From NCBI GenBank assembly GCA_019694255.1, contig JAIBCI010000017.1:1-64000 (forward strand): DNA of 64,000 nt, in the 5' to 3' direction. Origin of the DNA: Saprospiraceae bacterium. Its GTDB lineage: Bacteria > Bacteroidota > Bacteroidia > Chitinophagales > Saprospiraceae. The notes beneath the pieces were generated by a model. It saw only the letters and a program-made list of their open reading frames with translations. It made no database searches and had not been told where the DNA came from. A program made the position numbers and the translations under genes. Shown piece by piece: positions 46,379 to 56,400 of this stretch (within the stretch, counting starts at the first letter, position 1; every line of letters begins with the position of its first letter).

Positions 46379-49300
46379 ATGAAGACTTTACAACTCGCAT
46401 TGCTCTTTTTGACTTTGGCTACGTTGTCAGCCCAACAAGCAGCAAGCATTGAATTACATCGATTTTCAGGTGATGCGCTGAGATTTACACTTGAGGCAAA
46501 GTCCGATAAAAAGACCAGTGGATCTGATTTTTTCCAAGTTCACGGCGCTGAATTGGGATTGGGTAACCAAACCGAAATGAAGTCTGTAAAAGTGGAGTCG
46601 GACGGGACGGGTACAAGACATTTCAGGTATCAGCAGTATGTTGACGGTCTGGAAGTGATGGGTGCTGTTTATATTCTTCATGAAAAAAATGGTGAAGTCG
46701 TCAATGGCAATGGAATGCTAATGACGAACAGGGTTATTGAAGATTCAGAAATAGATCAATTGAAAGCGCAGACGATTGCCGATCAGCAATTGAGAAAATA
46801 TTCCTCAAAATATAATATCATCTCATCCAAAAAAGCCATTGTCAATACGCAGTATCCGGATAATACTGGTGACTTTGTACCTGCCTATGTATTTGTTGTT
46901 CATAGTCAAAATGGTGACGAAGACACGAGAAAACTCATTGTTGACGCACGCAACGGTACTATTATTAGGGATTTTTCAATCCGAATGAATTGCTTCAGTG
47001 ACAAGGGAAGGATACAAACATTGTATCACGGTGAACGCGATATTGATGCTGATGCCGGCAAGAATAATTTTTTATCCATTGACGGCGGAAGGGGGAAAGG
47101 GATATTTGTAACCAATAAATCAGGAAAGTATTATTCTGATGATGATAATTTCTGGCAAGCTGGTTCTGGCGATTATAATAATGGGATGCACGATTTGTTC
47201 TGGGGTCTTCAGAAGACATATGATTTCTATAATGAAAAATTGCAGCGGAAAGGTGCAGATAATGCAGACCTTCCGATTAAAGCGTTCCTGCTGGACACTG
47301 AAGCATATGTCAATGCATTCTGGTCGCCACAGCTCCTCACACTTAATTTTGGCATCGGCGATTTTGACAAATATAAACCATTGACCAGTATCGATGTCGT
47401 CGGTCACGAGTTTACACATGGGGTAACCCAATTTACGGCGGGCCTGGAATATCTGTATGAAGCCGGAGCAATGAATGAAGCATTCAGCGATATCATGGGC
47501 AAATCCATTGAGTATGAATTTGACCGGGACAGCTTTAACTGGTATATTGGAGCACGCTTCTCAAAAACCAGGGCGCTTGCCTTCAGAAGTATGGAAGATC
47601 CCAACCTGTATAACAATCCGAAATTTTACAAGGGGAAGCGTTGGGCAACCGGAACCGGAGACAATGGTGGCGTACATACCAACAGCGGCGTTCTGAATCA
47701 TTGGTTTTATTTATTGTGCACAGGAGTCAAGGACACCAATGAACTGAATTATATCTACGACGTGAAGCGTCTGGGTTTTGATACGATGACCAGATTTGCC
47801 TATACACTATTGAGCAATTATCTCGGTGTGGCTTCCAATTATTATGATGCCCGAGAAGCATCATTGCTACTCGCTACAAACTGGTGGGGTGCCTGCTCAC
47901 CAGAATACAACACCATCATTGAAGCCTGGCGCGCCGTGGGTGTTGGAGGGTCATCTTCCGACCGGGATATGACACTTATCAACAGCAAGACCATTCTCAA
48001 TTCCTGCAAAGACGGATATTATACTGTAGAATGCAGAATCAACAACCAGGGTTGCAACGTACCTATTCCTGCTGGTACCGAGATTAAAATGTATTACAAA
48101 TTTGATACCGCTGCCCAGGTTCAAGAAGTACTGACTTTGGATAAAGATATCCCAGGCGGAACACATGTTGATTATGTATTCAAAAGTGTACCGCGTATAG
48201 TTAAGTCGGGTCAATCCAGACTCACCGTTTGGATGGAATCCGGAATTGATGCTGACACGTCGAATAACAGATATTCAGTCTTGCTCAATCGCCTGACCAA
48301 TAGTGTTGATCACGATTTCAGACTGAACAATTTAACCGTTGTGGGTGCGCCCTGCCCGAATGTCAACAACGAGTACACCGCCAACGCCAATACCCTGTAT
48401 AATGGCTGTACAGTCATTCCGCCGAATAATGATTTCGAGCTTAGGTTTATTTTTAAGGACTCAACCTATGTACACCGCTTTAAAAATCAGACAACGGTAT
48501 ACCCTGGTTTTAATATGCCCGTCAGCAATATAAAGGTGCCAAGATCATTTATCGGGCTTAAAAAAGTTTTACTGAACCTTGTCTGGATCAAGGACACGCT
48601 GACATCCAATAACATAGTTAATACACAGCTTGTCATGATAGACAACCGAATTGAAAATGTGATCGAGAAGTTCAGTGGTGGAAATTATGACAGCACCAGG
48701 ATTCAGGTGAATAAGGATTCATTCAACGTTACCTTCATTCAGCAAGATGCAACACTACAGTCCGAAGCAGTAGTGGTGACAGGCGGTAAAATACTTAACA
48801 GCAACGGCACGCTGATTCCAACGGTACGTACGGATCAAAATCAGATGTTTAATAGTAATTCGAAGTTTACGACCAAAATTTATGTTTGCGCAGATGCCAG
48901 CAATATTGTGAACCCAAGGATTGAATTTGATTTGGCTTATAAAAAGGGGGCATTCAAGTTTGATTCGGTAGGTATTCCGTTTTCTTCAGCACTGAGGATG
49001 AACTGGTATGACCAAAATAATACATTGCTGCGCACCATTTTTTACAGTGCGGGTGATCAGAGCATGCAAACAGAACATGTTGCTGAAGCGCTATCACCTG
49101 AGGTATCTTATATTGATCTTACAATTCTTTGTCTCCAGGGTTCAGAAGATCCTACACTGGGCATGATTGACTACACGGGTGATGTTATGGCAATTGACAA
49201 TGTAGTTGTCTCAGGAACCACGGGAGTACAGGATGCTGGCGATAACACAGCCACTTTGTTGTTTCCAAATCCGGTGAAAGACGAATTGCACATTGTTGCA

Positions 49301-49483
49301 GTGAAAGAAGCGATTCGAGAAATTAAGATTTATGATATGGTTGGTCGCGAAATTGTCAATCAGAGCTGGCCGGCTGGTGTCCTCAGGCATGAAATCAGTG
49401 CCTTGCCTTCAGGGCAGTATATGGTCATTTGTCAAACGGTGAATGGTCAGCGATCTCGTGCAAAAGTTGCGGTAATAAAATAG
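46379..49483 (+). CDS. Thermolysin-like M4 metallopeptidase with T9SS sorting domain
   Basis: 1034 residues. Signal peptide (KTLQLALLFLTLATLSAQQ), then a FTP/PepSY propeptide (about 40-200), the M4 catalytic domain (about 215-525) with HEFTH at residues 343-347 and the third zinc ligand in GAMNEAFSDIMG, plus the C-terminal helical half with the catalytic-His region GGVHTNSGVLNHWFY. After it come about 430 residues of beta-rich modules (CARDB-like, DNRYSVLLNRL; a MAM/jelly-roll-like block). The C-terminus LFPNPVKDELHIV ... IKIYDMVGRE ... LPSGQYMVICQTVNGQ is a T9SS type A sorting domain. Secreted, zymogen-activated protease, cell-surface or released. Confidence 0.93.
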   Translation: MKTLQLALLFLTLATLSAQQAASIELHRFSGDALRFTLEAKSDKKTSGSDFFQVHGAELGLGNQTEMKSVKVESDGTGTRHFRYQQYVDGLEVMGAVYILHEKNGEVVNGNGMLMTNRVIEDSEIDQLKAQTIADQQLRKYSSKYNIISSKKAIVNTQYPDNTGDFVPAYVFVVHSQNGDEDTRKLIVDARNGTIIRDFSIRMNCFSDKGRIQTLYHGERDIDADAGKNNFLSIDGGRGKGIFVTNKSGKYYSDDDNFWQAGSGDYNNGMHDLFWGLQKTYDFYNEKLQRKGADNADLPIKAFLLDTEAYVNAFWSPQLLTLNFGIGDFDKYKPLTSIDVVGHEFTHGVTQFTAGLEYLYEAGAMNEAFSDIMGKSIEYEFDRDSFNWYIGARFSKTRALAFRSMEDPNLYNNPKFYKGKRWATGTGDNGGVHTNSGVLNHWFYLLCTGVKDTNELNYIYDVKRLGFDTMTRFAYTLLSNYLGVASNYYDAREASLLLATNWWGACSPEYNTIIEAWRAVGVGGSSSDRDMTLINSKTILNSCKDGYYTVECRINNQGCNVPIPAGTEIKMYYKFDTAAQVQEVLTLDKDIPGGTHVDYVFKSVPRIVKSGQSRLTVWMESGIDADTSNNRYSVLLNRLTNSVDHDFRLNNLTVVGAPCPNVNNEYTANANTLYNGCTVIPPNNDFELRFIFKDSTYVHRFKNQTTVYPGFNMPVSNIKVPRSFIGLKKVLLNLVWIKDTLTSNNIVNTQLVMIDNRIENVIEKFSGGNYDSTRIQVNKDSFNVTFIQQDATLQSEAVVVTGGKILNSNGTLIPTVRTDQNQMFNSNSKFTTKIYVCADASNIVNPRIEFDLAYKKGAFKFDSVGIPFSSALRMNWYDQNNTLLRTIFYSAGDQSMQTEHVAEALSPEVSYIDLTILCLQGSEDPTLGMIDYTGDVMAIDNVVVSGTTGVQDAGDNTATLLFPNPVKDELHIVAVKEAIREIKIYDMVGREIVNQSWPAGVLRHEISALPSGQYMVICQTVNGQRSRAKVAVIK

Positions 49484-49597
49484 GTAACATTTAGGGGTTC
49501 ATAAATCAAAATAATTAAGTATTAAATATTTTTGTAAGGTATAAATCATTGATATACAATAATAATACATATTAAAACCTCCTTAACGGAGTCAAAA

Positions 49598-49614
49598 TTG
49601 GTATTATTTTTGCA
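49598..49614 (+). promoter_or_regulatory. Possible sigma54 promoter, overlapping a TAnnTTTG element
   Basis: TTGG-TATTATTTT-TTGCA style element: GG at 49600-49601 and GC at 49612-49613, exactly 12 bp between first bases, with TTGCA at the -12 side and TGGTAT at the -24 side (consensus TGGCAC-N5-TTGCA). The same DNA also holds TATTTTTG (49605-49612), a -7 match without a good -33. Start would be about 49625, 15 nt before the ATG at 49641. Confidence 0.35.
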
Positions 49615-49640
49615 CTGTCCTATCTACAAAGCAGTATATC

Positions 49641-50420
49641 ATGAAATCTACCCTCCTCTACAGCGTTCTGTTTATGACGGTTATTCTGGTGATGTCATCC
49701 AGACCGATGCGGCCTGAGGAGAATTACGTCTCTCAATACCGGGATATTGCAATCCGGGAGATGATGCGAACCGGTATTCCGGCTTCCATAAAATTGGCAC
49801 AGGGAGTGATGGAATCTCAATCCGGAAGATCGGAATTGGCAATTCAGGCGAACAATCACTTTGGAATCAAATGCAAATCAAACTGGAACGGCGCGACTTA
49901 CGCCTATAAAGATGATGATCTCAATGATAAGGGAGAACTGGTAGAATCCTGCTTCCGCAAATATGAGTCCCCTGAGCAATCCTATAAGGATCACAGTGAT
50001 TTTCTGAAGAATCGTTCTCGTTATAAACTTCTATTCGAATTTGATAGAAGCGATTACCGATCCTGGGCCAGAGGATTGAAGATGTGCGGATATGCTACAG
50101 ATCCCGCTTATGCTGACAAGCTGATCGAAATCATCGAAAGGTTTGAATTATACAATCTTGATAAAGAAATCAATAACACCGATTCAGTGAATGTGGTCGA
50201 TCTAATTAAGGTTACTGAACGTATCCCATTACAACCTGCTCAAGTTGTATTGAAAGAAAGCAATACGAGTATAAAGTCAGTAATACCTGGGCCTGTTAAG
50301 AATAGCCTCAAGAAAAAGAAGAGAAAGGCGCACTATGTTCATCAGGTAGCCCCTCAAAAGACAGGACTTTGCCAACAGAAGTTATTGACTAACCCGCAGA
50401 AGACATTGACAAATTATTAA
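49641..50420 (+). CDS. Glucosaminidase (peptidoglycan hydrolase)
   Basis: 259 residues. N-terminal signal/anchor segment (STLLYSVLFMTVILVMS), then a GH73/FlgJ-like glucosaminidase domain (about 28-170): SQYRDIAIREMMRTGIPASI, LAQGVMESQSGRSELAIQAN with the catalytic Glu, NNHFGIKC, and FRKYESPEQSYKDHSDFL. Members cleave GlcNAc-MurNAc bonds. The lysine-rich C-terminal about 70 residues have no recognisable fold; the LysM repeats often found in this family are absent. A possible sigma54 promoter lies just upstream. Convergent with pdxA. Confidence 0.9.
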   Translation: MKSTLLYSVLFMTVILVMSSRPMRPEENYVSQYRDIAIREMMRTGIPASIKLAQGVMESQSGRSELAIQANNHFGIKCKSNWNGATYAYKDDDLNDKGELVESCFRKYESPEQSYKDHSDFLKNRSRYKLLFEFDRSDYRSWARGLKMCGYATDPAYADKLIEIIERFELYNLDKEINNTDSVNVVDLIKVTERIPLQPAQVVLKESNTSIKSVIPGPVKNSLKKKKRKAHYVHQVAPQKTGLCQQKLLTNPQKTLTNY

Positions 50421-50441
50421 AATTTATATATAAAAAAGCAA

Positions 50442-50449
50442 TATCTTTG
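50442..50449 (+). promoter_or_regulatory. Orphan -7-like element
   Basis: TATCTTTG, a full -7 match pointing right, in the gap between the glucosaminidase and pdxA stops. No plus-strand gene follows; a transcript would run antisense into pdxA. No clear -33. Confidence 0.2.
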
Positions 50450-50522
50450 CCGTTGCCAAGGTTGTCGGAGTCGAAGTAAACCAATCTCATACCTAGACGA
50501 TGATAATAGAGTGAAAATCAAC

Positions 50523-51581
50523 CTACTCGCTCAATTCTTCTGACAGCTTTGGCTTTTTCTTCAGTACATTTTTCCGGTCGTCGTAATACCCTTTCCTTTC
50601 AGAGACAATATCTTTTGCTGCATAAATGGCGTGAAGCATTGATGTATGATCCGCGATATTCTGTCCTGCGATATCGAAAGCTGTTCCATGATCCGGTGAT
50701 GTTCGGATAAATGCAAGCCCAGCTGTATAGTTGACACCACTGTTGAATGAAAGTGTCTTGAATGGAATCAAGCCCTGATCGTGATACATCGCCAGTATTC
50801 CATCAAATTTAGCGAATTTACCAGCGCCAAAAAAACCATCCGAAGAATAGGGACCGCTAACAAAAATCCCGCTTTTTTTGGATTCAATAATGGCTGGTCG
50901 TATGATTTGTTCTTCTTCCATACCCAGCATTCCTTCCTCGCCTGCATGCGGATTCAGACCCAGGACCGCGATGTTTGGCTTTTCTATGCCGAAATCCCTA
51001 ATCAGGGATGTTTCCATGAGTTGAATTTTTGAAATCAGAACTTCCTTACTTATTGCCGAACAAACATCCTTGAGCGGAAGATGATCCGTTACCAGACCGA
51101 TGCGAAGACGTTCACTAATCATCATCATGAGGCAATCCCTTGATTTGGATTTCTCCAAAAGATATGGCGTGTGTCCCATGTGCTGATAGCCAGCCATTTT
51201 CATTGAATGCTTGTGAATCGGGCCGGTAACCAGTGCGTCCAATTCATTACGCATCAGATCAGCCACAGCCTGATCCAGGGCGAGCATTGCCAGTTTGCCT
51301 CCTTCAGGGGTTGGTTTGCCCAGGGTAATATTGACATTGTCATTCCAACAATTGACGAGATTGACCCGATTGTGTTTCGGTTTTTCACCTGGGTTTAATA
51401 CATAGATCGATAGGTTGGGAAGATTAACGATATTCTTATGATAAGAAGTTATTTTGATATTTCCATAGATCACCGGAATGACCGTTTGGAGCAATGATTC
51501 GTTATTCAGTGATTTGAGTATAACTTCCAGACCAACGCCGTTGATATCTCCCGAGGTAATGCCAATCTTAATTTTTTCCAT
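50523..51581 (-). CDS. pdxA: 4-hydroxythreonine-4-phosphate dehydrogenase
   Basis: 352 residues from ATG at 51579-51581; the frame extends 7 codons further but a promoter with good spacing (51589-51618) starts inside that part. NAD-dependent enzyme of pyridoxal-5-phosphate synthesis (DXP-dependent route). Family blocks: GITSGDINGVGLEVILKSL, ALVTGPIHKHSMKMAG (catalytic/substrate Lys-His), GHTPYLLEKSK, GLNPHAGEEGMLG with metal His, and AMYHDQGLIPFKTL, then RTSPDHGTAFDIAG. The metal ligands His are all present. Single gene, convergent with the glucosaminidase. Confidence 0.95.
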   Translation of the reverse strand: MEKIKIGITSGDINGVGLEVILKSLNNESLLQTVIPVIYGNIKITSYHKNIVNLPNLSIYVLNPGEKPKHNRVNLVNCWNDNVNITLGKPTPEGGKLAMLALDQAVADLMRNELDALVTGPIHKHSMKMAGYQHMGHTPYLLEKSKSRDCLMMMISERLRIGLVTDHLPLKDVCSAISKEVLISKIQLMETSLIRDFGIEKPNIAVLGLNPHAGEEGMLGMEEEQIIRPAIIESKKSGIFVSGPYSSDGFFGAGKFAKFDGILAMYHDQGLIPFKTLSFNSGVNYTAGLAFIRTSPDHGTAFDIAGQNIADHTSMLHAIYAAKDIVSERKGYYDDRKNVLKKKPKLSEELSE

Positions 51582-51588
51582 AGACCGG

Positions 51589-51618
51589 CAAAGATAATAC
51601 ATTCAGTCAGGCCATCAA
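51589..51618 (-). promoter_or_regulatory. Promoter of pdxA
   Basis: Leftward TTG (51618-51616), 19 nt, TATCTTTG (51596-51589); 7 nt before the pdxA ATG. Both elements match. Confidence 0.65.
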
Positions 51619-52068
51619 CCAAAAGACGGAAGCCGAACCTGCGATAATCAAATTTTTGAGCTATAGGATGTTCAACAAAATGATACCGGTATCGGCGATT
51701 GAAGCCATGCGAAATCAAAGGCATTTTGCTTTGTCAAAAATCTGATGACATCCAACAAATAAGTACGTCGTGCAATAATTGAAGATAACCACTGAATATT
51801 CAAGTAATTTCGATTACAAATTTTAATAATAATGAAAAAAGTCTAATGATGTCCATCATTCCACAAAGCGTAGATAATTCAATCCGACAGATAAGGATTT
51901 TTGCTACTCAACGATTTGCATTTAGAAACTCTCTTCAATCCGGATAACCTTATTAAACATTTTTTTAGTATGTCAATTAAAGCCACTACCTTCATGGAAT
52001 TCAAGTAGTACTTCACTGATTCTTACTGATTGACTGAATCCTTGATATGAACCTTCCGCATCATATTT
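51619..52068. other. Non-coding stretch between pdxA and GT39 genes
   Basis: 450 nt, A+T-rich. A 72-residue minus-strand open frame at 51506-51724 mostly overlaps pdxA and its promoter and is not called. No terminator, RNA or repeat was recognised. Confidence 0.45.
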
Positions 52069-53481
52069 TCAATCAGAAGATCTGAGAACCGGAGGCTGAT
52101 CGGGTGCTGTTTTGTATATGAAGAAACTATGATTTTCAGAAGGTAAAATTATTTCAGAAGGTTTTGGAGTCCCGCAATCCGCACTGTAAAAGTAGAACTG
52201 ATGTGATTCTCTTGTATCCAGACTCCAGTGACCATATCGCTGCAGGTATGCTTCAAGGCCAAAGTTGTCTTTCAGCGGAAGACAGGTTTGAAGGACTTTA
52301 TTTTGCGGAATAGTTTCTTTTATGGCGAATATATCTCTGAGCATATTACGATCCCTATTGATTTTTCCAGTATTGATTACAATTGAAGCTATCGCAATCA
52401 AAAAAACAGCGCTAACTATTAAAGTCCAGTATTTCCATCTGATCCAGGATTCTTTCATTATTCTGGAACCTACATTTTGTTGAACAAAGATTGCTGCGCC
52501 CAAGGCAAAGAAAGGCAGTGAAGGAATAATATAAAAATTACTTTGCTTAAGTGATATCATAAACGGAAAGACTCCGCACATACCTGTGAGAAAGAAGGAC
52601 AGCATCAGACCCTTCTGAGCATCTGCTTTCTGATGTGCCTTGTTATCACGCCATTGCCAGGCTGCCAGCATTAGCAATGCAGGAATTATAAGTTCAGCCC
52701 CTAGAAAAGAAATGATTTTCCATCGAGAAGTGACCATCATCACATCCTTCATACCATGTAATATCTGTTCTTTGTAATATGCTTCCAGAAAATGAAAAGC
52801 TGAAGCGTTAAATAAAAAAATTGCAGCAGTTATGCTTACTGTTGAGAGGCTTAGGATGGCGGTATCCAATAGCGAATTGAACACTGATTTACCGGCATAA
52901 AGAAGTCCGTATGTCAGGGGAAATACAAGGACAAATAATCCTACCGGACCCTTGGTCAATATGGCTGAACAAAGCAGAAGTGATGCCGCCAGCATTGCAT
53001 TCATGTCCCGCTGATTGACAAATCGTATCATATAAAAAACAGCGGCAGTAAGCTGGACAAGTAAAAGATTCTCGAGCATATTGTTTGTGGCTGTCCAGAT
53101 GATCAAAGGAAAGGAACAAAATAAAAGGATGGGCAACCATGAATCATTCGTCAGTTTAAAAACAGACCAAATCCGGTGTAATAAAAAGCATGAAACAGCA
53201 ACACAGCTGAGGGAGAAAATTTTTTCGATGAAAAAATGATCTCCAAAAACTTTATAAAAGAAGCTCAACAGCCAGAACATCAATGGCGGGTGTTCAAAAA
53301 ACTGAGGATATCTTGTCTCGGTAAAGAATGGAGCCCACCAACTTCCATGGCTTTCAGCCAGGTTGCGTGCCACTGAGGCATAAATAACCCCATCCATAAA
53401 CATTCCGTGGCTGAGAAAATTTGGGCTGATGATGATCAGAAAGACTCCTGCGATCAGCCAATAAATATATTTAGCGGGCAT
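52069..53481 (-). CDS. Glycosyltransferase family 39 membrane protein (PMT/ArnT-like)
   Basis: 470-residue polytopic membrane protein of the GT-C fold, with about 11-12 membrane helices and the typical first loop: an Asp after helix 1 (GMFMDGVIYAS, catalytic-type Asp near 30) and the EHPPLMFWLLS block. A soluble tail of about 90 residues follows the last helix. Such enzymes transfer a sugar from a polyprenyl-phosphate donor to lipid A or protein in the periplasm. Donor and acceptor are unknown. It begins 8 nt after the dnaE stop, an unusual pairing suggesting co-transcription. Confidence 0.83.
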   Translation of the reverse strand: MPAKYIYWLIAGVFLIIISPNFLSHGMFMDGVIYASVARNLAESHGSWWAPFFTETRYPQFFEHPPLMFWLLSFFYKVFGDHFFIEKIFSLSCVAVSCFLLHRIWSVFKLTNDSWLPILLFCSFPLIIWTATNNMLENLLLVQLTAAVFYMIRFVNQRDMNAMLAASLLLCSAILTKGPVGLFVLVFPLTYGLLYAGKSVFNSLLDTAILSLSTVSITAAIFLFNASAFHFLEAYYKEQILHGMKDVMMVTSRWKIISFLGAELIIPALLMLAAWQWRDNKAHQKADAQKGLMLSFFLTGMCGVFPFMISLKQSNFYIIPSLPFFALGAAIFVQQNVGSRIMKESWIRWKYWTLIVSAVFLIAIASIVINTGKINRDRNMLRDIFAIKETIPQNKVLQTCLPLKDNFGLEAYLQRYGHWSLDTRESHQFYFYSADCGTPKPSEIILPSENHSFFIYKTAPDQPPVLRSSD

Positions 53482-53489
53482 GAGGCAGA

Positions 53490-56400
53490 TTAATTGAGTT
53501 TATAATTGAAGCCCAGCTTCTCTAATTCTGACAATAAATCGCCATTGATCTGAATCTTCTTTTTTGGCGAAATAAATTCCAACTTCATTTCCTCCTCAGG
53601 ATGCACGACAACCATTTTAGGGACAAGTAAACCACTGTGTGATCTGCAGGTATTATCCAGTTGTTGAACAAGTTCCGTGGACAAATTGCGTATATCCATA
53701 AAAATTGTCAGTTTCTTGTATACATATTCCAATGCGGATGAAAGCATGCAAATGTGAGATATTCTGAATCCGATCTCTGGTTCTTTTTTCCAGCGCTCTT
53801 CTTCAAACACACCCTCCACCATCACTGTTGCGCCGTCTTCAAGAAGTGGTTTGAAGCTAAGATACTTTTCTTTGAAAAGCCGAACAGGCATTTCTCCTGT
53901 TTCGTCCTGCAGAATAAAACTGCCAAAACCTTCTCCCTTTTGATTGGTGCGATGTTGAACATTGGTGACTACGCCGCAGAACCGTATACGCCGACCAAGA
54001 TTTTGTGGAGAATGGAGAATACTCATTTCTTCAAGATTGGCGCTGGCACAAAAACGCACTTCATATTCAAAATCTCTCAGTGGGTGTGTACTCAGATAGA
54101 TGCCGGCGACATCCACCTCATGGCGCAATTTGGTCAGCGTATTCCATTCCGGTGAAGGAGGAGGATCAGGAGCCTTGAAATCCTCAGGGGTCAGCTCGCC
54201 GAACAAAGTCGCTGTATTGTTGTTTCGGCTGGCCTGATATTGTTGTCCCCATTTGATCATACATTCAATATAGCTGTCATATTTACCGAATGGTGCAAAG
54301 TATTGTGCCCGATGAATATTTTCGAAACTGTCGAAAGCACCACCATATACACAACTTTCGATTACTTTTTTATTCAGTGATCTTGAGCTGATTCTTCTCA
54401 CCAGATCTGCAAAATCCACGAAGGGACCATTTTCATTTCTTTCTTTGAGTATTTCTTCGACCGGGCCTTCACCAATTCCTTTCAATGCCGATAAGCCAAA
54501 TCGGATTTCGCCCCTGGCATTGACTGTAAAGTCCAATCCACTCTCGTTGATATCCGGGCCAAGTACCTTTATTTTCATGGCGCGGCATTCATTAAGATAA
54601 GAGGTCAGACTTTCAATGGCATTCTTGTTGGCTGTTAGCACGGCGGCCATAAATTCAGCAGGATAATGTGCTTTAAACCATCCGGTTTGAAAAGCCAATA
54701 CAGAGTAAGCCGCGGCATGAGAACGATTAAAGCCGTATAATGCAAATTTGGCCATCACATCGAAGATCTCCTGCGCCTTATCTTCCATGACGCCTTTGTT
54801 CTTTGCTCTTTCGACGAAGATTTTTTTCTGCTCGTTCATCTCATCACGCTTCTTCTTACCCATGATCCTTCTCAGCAAATCGGCTTCACCAAGCGAATAA
54901 TCCGCCATGATCTGTGCCGTCTGCATGATCTGTTCCTGATAAACCATGATGCCATAAGTGGGCCTGAGAATGGTCTCAAGCCACTCGTGAGGGTATAGTA
55001 CCGGGACGCGCCCGTGTTTGCGACTGATAAACTCATCAATATTATCCATTGGGCCAGGCCTGAAGAGCGCGTTCATCGCAATAATATCTTCAATCCCTGA
55101 AGGCTTGAGTAAACGCAAATTATTGCGCATGCCATCGGATTCAAACTGAAATAGTCCCTTGGTATTACCAAGCTGAAAAATCCTGAGTGTATCCACATCA
55201 TCCAGCGGAATAGTCTCCAGGTCAATGGCACCCTTTTCCGGAAATCTGTTGCGGATATTTCTAATCGTATCTTCAATGATACTCAGTGTAGTCAAACCCA
55301 GAAAGTCCATCTTCAGCAATCCCGTTGACTCTATGACGGATCCTTCTACCTGTGTCACCCAAAGTCTTGTATCCTTGGCTGTACATACAGGAATGATATT
55401 CATAATTTCTTCCGGTGCTATGATGACACCGGCGGCATGAACACCCGTACTTCGCACAGAACCTTCAAGTTTTACAGCGGTATTGAGCACTTCCGCTTCG
55501 AGCGTATTGGTCTTGGCAATCTCCCGCAATTCAAGCACCTTCGCTTTTTCATCTGCATTAATTTCGGGAGGAAGTTCTTCTGACTGATTGAGTAATTTTT
55601 TAAGATAAAGACCAGGTCGCGCAGGTACAAGTTTGGCCAGTTTGTCGGCCATGGCGAGCTCCAGTTTTTTGACACGCGCAACGTCTCTGATTGAAGACTT
55701 GGCGGCCATGGTACCGAAGGTCACTATCTGTGCCACCTGGTTGTGACCATATTTGTCCACCACATAATTAAGCACTTTATCCCTGCCCTTATCATCAAAG
55801 TCGATGTCTATATCGGGCATCGAAATTCTTTCCGGATTCAGAAAACGCTCAAAGAGAAGATTGTACTTTATCGGATCAATATCTGTAATTGTCAGGCAAT
55901 AGGCGACGATGGAACCAGCTGCAGAACCACGTCCTGGACCTACACGAACATTGAGATTTCTCGCTTCATGAATAAAATCCTGTACGATGAGAAAGTATCC
56001 CTGGAACTTCATTTTGAAGATCACCTCCAATTCAAAATCAATTCTGCTCCTGACTTCATCGCTGATACTTCCGTAACGTTTGTGGGCACCCTCATAAACC
56101 AGATGTCGCAGATACTCATTTTCATCCTTGAATTCCGCAGGGATCGGGAAGCTTGGAAGAAGTATATCTCTTTCCAGACTTGGCGTGTAGCACTTTTCAG
56201 CAATTTCGACGGTATTCTCTAGTGCAAACGGAACATCAGAAAACTTTGCACTCATTTCTTCCTGTGTCTTGAAGAAATAGTCATTGCTTGGGAATCGGAA
56301 CCTGTCCTCCTGATCTTCATTGGAAGCCGTATTGACGCAAAGAAGAATATCATGGGGATTGGCATCTTCCTGTTCGAGATAATGCACATCATTCGTAGCG

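Noticed and set aside
51506..51724. 72-residue open frame on the minus strand upstream of pdxA
   Set aside because: Overlaps the pdxA 5' end and promoter in another frame; no coding character.
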